From contig NZ_JAGKSQ010000005.1 in NCBI RefSeq assembly GCF_017939705.1, positions 124,001-188,000 on the forward strand: DNA of 64,000 nt, in the 5' to 3' direction. How positions within the stretch are numbered: the stretch's first letter is position 1; each line of letters starts with the position of its first letter. Origin of the DNA: Halalkalibacter suaedae. GTDB taxonomy: Bacteria; Bacillota; Bacilli; Bacillales; Bacillaceae_D. Below the pieces are notes generated by a model, which saw nothing but the letters and a program-made list of their open reading frames with translations, did not search any database and was not told the origin of the DNA. Made by a program: the position numbers and the translations under genes. This document shows, one piece after another, positions 61,234-64,000 of the stretch.

Positions 61234-62850
61234 TTACAAGAAAATAAGCTTATGCCTCTGATTAAATTCCAAATTTATTGACATTAATTGCTGATACTGC
61301 TCTTCTCCTATGACATTGATCAACAAAATCGGATGAATAATTCGTTCCTGTGGATAATTCAACGGACAGAGCCATCGACCTGATTCTGTGAATTTTGTAA
61401 GAGTCTCTTCATGTGATTGTCGAACAAAATTGTTCATTTTCTTTTCAATAAAAGATAGCTGATTCTCAATAATAAGCCAATTTTTTTCACTTAACTTACT
61501 AAGAGTTGGATCCATTTGCTTTGTTAACTCACAGATCGTCGCGTGCTTCTCTTGTATTTCTTGTTTCGCATTAATCATTACTTCCCGGATTGGGTATTCA
61601 TTCACACCTTCTAACCATCTCTCACGCAAAATCCCCATTTCACCTTCTATAAAATGATTAACACTGTAATTTGTTTCCGCTAACCATTTTTGAACATGAG
61701 TTGGGATGAATGTCATTTGGTACCTCGGTACTACTGGCGGTACTTTCATATCAAACAACCGGAATACATGCTTAAGAGTTGCCCAATATTTTATCTCACC
61801 AGGACCTGAAATAAATGCCAAAACAGGTAGAAGCCATTCTTGCATTAGAGGTCTTGTGGCCACATTATTACTAAATAGTTCAGGATGATGATCTAGATGC
61901 TCTAACAATTCTTCCTTTGAAAAAGTAGTATTGGTTCCTTTAATAAAAAAAACATCATTTTCAAATTCTAAGCGTTTACGTTCCCCATTCATATCAATGA
62001 ACAAATGAGCATTAGTTCGCTCACTTGCTAATGGTTCTTCATAACCAGCATTCACAAACTCTTCAAGTCCTTGAAGCTGCTTTTTTTGAACTGACTCCAC
62101 CTCTATAATTAATTGTTTGAAATAGCCCTTCTCTAGTTCACGCACTGATGGGTGATGTGCATCTAATAGAAGTAAGCCTTCTTTCCCAAAAAACCAGTTC
62201 ATCAGATACGTGAAGAAATCAACAAAGGTCCTTGCTTCTTTGAGAAATTCGGTTACTTTTTGAACAAGATTATTTGTATATGCTGTTTCAGGTAAGGTCG
62301 AAAAAACGTCGTTTAACCATATCTGTATTTCTTTTTGATCAAGTTCAACATTTGAGGCCGATGTTGGACGGGATTTTCCTTCATACATATGCTTCTTCCA
62401 AGAAGCAGCCTTCTCTTTATATACAAAACGAATTTCATCTAGATCATGATCTTCGCCAGCAATCCAAAACACAGGTACGACCGGTACCTTTAGTTTCTCT
62501 TCTTGCTGTTTAGCAAAAGCCAAGATTGAGATCGCTTTATAGACTGTGTAAAGAGGACCAGTTAACAGACCTGCCTGTTGACCCCCTACTACAACAACCG
62601 AATTGGCTTGTTTTAATTTCATTATTTGCTTAGAAGATTGTTCATAATATGGGAGGGATTGATGCACCTCACTAAAATACCGTACTAATGCCTCACGTTG
62701 GTACTCCCTACCATATAAATCATCAACTCTTTTTTTAAAACTATGTTGTTCACCTATAGAGTAATCAAAAAAAGACAACGTCTCTTTTTTGCCATTTATG
62801 TAATCATTTATAAACCCGTTTGTTGAAAGGTCTATTTCTCTAACTTCCAT
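61234..62850 (-). CDS. bshC: Bacillithiol synthesis cysteine-adding enzyme BshC
   Basis: 538 residues. N-terminal nucleotide-binding core with VVVVGGQQAGLLTGPLYTVYK and VVPVFWIAGEDHDLDEI, a long coiled coil (about 425-480), and a C-terminal PQERI motif, all typical of BshC (YllA). Proposed to add cysteine to GlcN-malate, the last step to bacillithiol; direct activity has been hard to show in vitro. Upstream of mraZ as in B. subtilis. Confidence 0.94.
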   Translation of the reverse strand: MEVREIDLSTNGFINDYINGKKETLSFFDYSIGEQHSFKKRVDDLYGREYQREALVRYFSEVHQSLPYYEQSSKQIMKLKQANSVVVVGGQQAGLLTGPLYTVYKAISILAFAKQQEEKLKVPVVPVFWIAGEDHDLDEIRFVYKEKAASWKKHMYEGKSRPTSASNVELDQKEIQIWLNDVFSTLPETAYTNNLVQKVTEFLKEARTFVDFFTYLMNWFFGKEGLLLLDAHHPSVRELEKGYFKQLIIEVESVQKKQLQGLEEFVNAGYEEPLASERTNAHLFIDMNGERKRLEFENDVFFIKGTNTTFSKEELLEHLDHHPELFSNNVATRPLMQEWLLPVLAFISGPGEIKYWATLKHVFRLFDMKVPPVVPRYQMTFIPTHVQKWLAETNYSVNHFIEGEMGILRERWLEGVNEYPIREVMINAKQEIQEKHATICELTKQMDPTLSKLSEKNWLIIENQLSFIEKKMNNFVRQSHEETLTKFTESGRWLCPLNYPQERIIHPILLINVIGEEQYQQLMSINLEFNQRHKLIFL

Positions 62851-62886
62851 ATGTGTAGACGCCCTTTCGTGTTACTAAATTCATTA

Positions 62887-62915
62887 TCACTATATCAAAT
62901 AAGGGAGAAACGACC
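62887..62915 (-). promoter_or_regulatory. Candidate SigA promoter of bshC
   Basis: TTGGTC (62910-62915), 17-nt spacer, TATAGT (62887-62892) on the minus strand, about 37 nt before the bshC start. Confidence 0.55.
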
Positions 62916-62933
62916 AAGTATTTTGAATTCTTT

Positions 62934-63323
62934 TTAAATAGCTAAGTATTCAAATAGTCGTGATACTAATCCATAACCAACCAAAATTAGATGTAAGCAA
63001 AAAAATATAATAAAATTAAATCGCCAAATACCTTTTACCAATTTACCAGTATGAATATCTCCAGATACATACCAATGTAACCATGTGAAAATCATTGAAA
63101 TAAGAAGGGAAATGGCTATTACTACCAACAGAAGAGATTGTTGCCATAATTCATTAATAATAAAATACACAGAAGCCATAAATAAGATTGTGGACCAATC
63201 TGAAGCGAAGCGAACAGATTTGCGCTTATTCTTCGTTCTCTTAACCTTAACAATGTATAAAAGATACCATCCGAACAGTGGGAAGGTAACCACTGTTGCA
63301 ATAAACCAAGTGAATATGGACAT
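62934..63323 (-). CDS. Four-helix membrane protein, DUF3397-like
   Basis: 129 residues, four hydrophobic segments (about 3-25, 45-62, 66-86, 103-125) with basic loops after the first. I recognise it as resembling the DUF3397 family, found near bshC and panE in Bacillaceae; no function is known. AGGGGGTAAAAT precedes the ATG, and the gene follows panE after 3 nt, so the two are likely one transcript. Confidence 0.7.
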   Translation of the reverse strand: MSIFTWFIATVVTFPLFGWYLLYIVKVKRTKNKRKSVRFASDWSTILFMASVYFIINELWQQSLLLVVIAISLLISMIFTWLHWYVSGDIHTGKLVKGIWRFNFIIFFCLHLILVGYGLVSRLFEYLAI

Positions 63324-63326
63324 ATT

Positions 63327-64000
63327 TTACCCCCTATGACATTCTCTAGCCTTGATTCCTTCATATAAGAAATTAATGACAGGAACAGAGCGGTTTAATC
63401 GAGTTGCCCGTTTCTTTAGAGCACCGACAATGCCTTCAATCTCTGTTTTCCTATTCATTTCTAAATCAATATACATAGATGAATAGTTTTCAGCAGTATT
63501 ATGGCATACTTGCTGCAAATACTTCCACAATTCATCTCTCTCATCTTGACGATCTAGCACCAAAATGACCTCTTCAAAAATGATTCTTACCATTTTTTGA
63601 TAATGCTCTAAAAGTAGTTCACCGTTTTTTAAATTAAAAGCTGCTGTCATCGGATTAACACATAAATTAACGATCCATTTTTTTTCGAGTAGGGAATACC
63701 AATTTTCATCTTCGATAAAAGGAAAACTAGCTGAGGTTTGGATCTTACGTACCATTCCTCTACCTTCAAGGTAATATCCCCATTTAATTTGACCTAGTCC
63801 TGTATGGTGAACAGTGAAATCATTTTTTCTTAATGCACCATGCTCAACAATTCCAATACCAATTTCTTGAATCGACAAGCCTGAAACAAGGTCAATATGT
63901 CCCATACCATTTTGTAAAAATAGAATCGATGTTATTGATAATTTTAATTCACTAATATATGTAAGGACATTTTCTATATCATAGGATTTCACAGCTAAAA
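63327..64000 (-). CDS. panE: 2-dehydropantoate 2-reductase-like protein (YlbQ/PanE), 5' end outside window
   Basis: The frame runs into the window edge (LAVKSYDIENVL at the edge, where the Rossmann domain ends), so the N-terminal NADPH site is missing. Visible are FLQNGMGHID, GIVEHGALR, VHHTGLGQI and NLCVNPMTAAFNLKNGEL, the ketopantoate reductase C-terminal domain. Reduces ketopantoate to pantoate for CoA synthesis. The panE-bshC order matches B. subtilis ylbQ-bshC. Confidence 0.85.
   Translation of the reverse strand, partial: LAVKSYDIENVLTYISELKLSITSILFLQNGMGHIDLVSGLSIQEIGIGIVEHGALRKNDFTVHHTGLGQIKWGYYLEGRGMVRKIQTSASFPFIEDENWYSLLEKKWIVNLCVNPMTAAFNLKNGELLLEHYQKMVRIIFEEVILVLDRQDERDELWKYLQQVCHNTAENYSSMYIDLEMNRKTEIEGIVGALKKRATRLNRSVPVINFLYEGIKARECHRG

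Overview
The window is core chromosome of a low-GC, endospore-forming Bacillaceae member. The evidence is gene order and protein similarity that follow the Bacillus subtilis mraZ-fts-mur / ylm / pyr / ylo / spoVM-rpmB region almost gene for gene, plus sporulation genes embedded in it (spoVM, sigG, sigE, spoIIGA, spoVE, spoVD, ylyA). Several local differences from B. subtilis suggest a more distant genus, perhaps an alkaliphilic lineage; that last point is only a guess. Nearly everything is on the minus strand, so the biological order runs from position 64000 down to 1. Only rpmB and rqcH are on the plus strand. Layout in transcription order: (1) panE-like reductase (cut by the window edge), a DUF3397-like membrane protein and bshC (bacillithiol). 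(2) The division and cell wall cluster: mraZ, rsmH, ftsL, pbpB, spoVD, murE, mraY, murD, spoVE, murG, murB, divIB, ylxW, ylxX, sbp, ftsA, ftsZ. (3) The sporulation sigma block spoIIGA-sigE-sigG, then ylmC, ylmD, ylmE, sepF, ylmG, ylmH, divIVA. (4) ileS with a T-box leader, ylyA, lspA, rluD-type ylyB. (5) The de novo pyrimidine operon pyrR-pyrP-pyrB-pyrC-carA-carB-pyrK-pyrD-pyrF-pyrE, with two PyrR attenuators and an extra SAM methyltransferase as last cistron. (6) yloC, remA, gmk, rpoZ, coaBC, priA, fmt, rsmB, prpC, prkC, rsgA, rpe. (7) spoVM, rpmB (plus strand), yloU and yloV (cut by the window start). How the genes work together: groups 2 and 3 build the peptidoglycan precursor, polymerise it, assemble the Z ring, and switch to the mother-cell and forespore programmes. 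Group 5 makes UMP under PyrR control. Group 6 couples nucleotide and cofactor supply, translation start, ribosome assembly and Ser/Thr phospho-signalling. I see no mobile element, CRISPR array, tRNA, rRNA, prophage or obviously transferred island, and no undescribed multi-gene system. The most interesting signals are regulatory: a sigG leader arm that can mask the sigG ribosome binding site and forms exactly the spacer of a candidate SigF promoter; a perfect-consensus SigH promoter before ftsA; 10-bp-phased GTGG repeats before mraZ; intrinsic hairpins dividing the mur cluster; loss of the middle pyr attenuator; and B. subtilis neighbours (thiN, def, rlmN, yloB) missing from their usual places.
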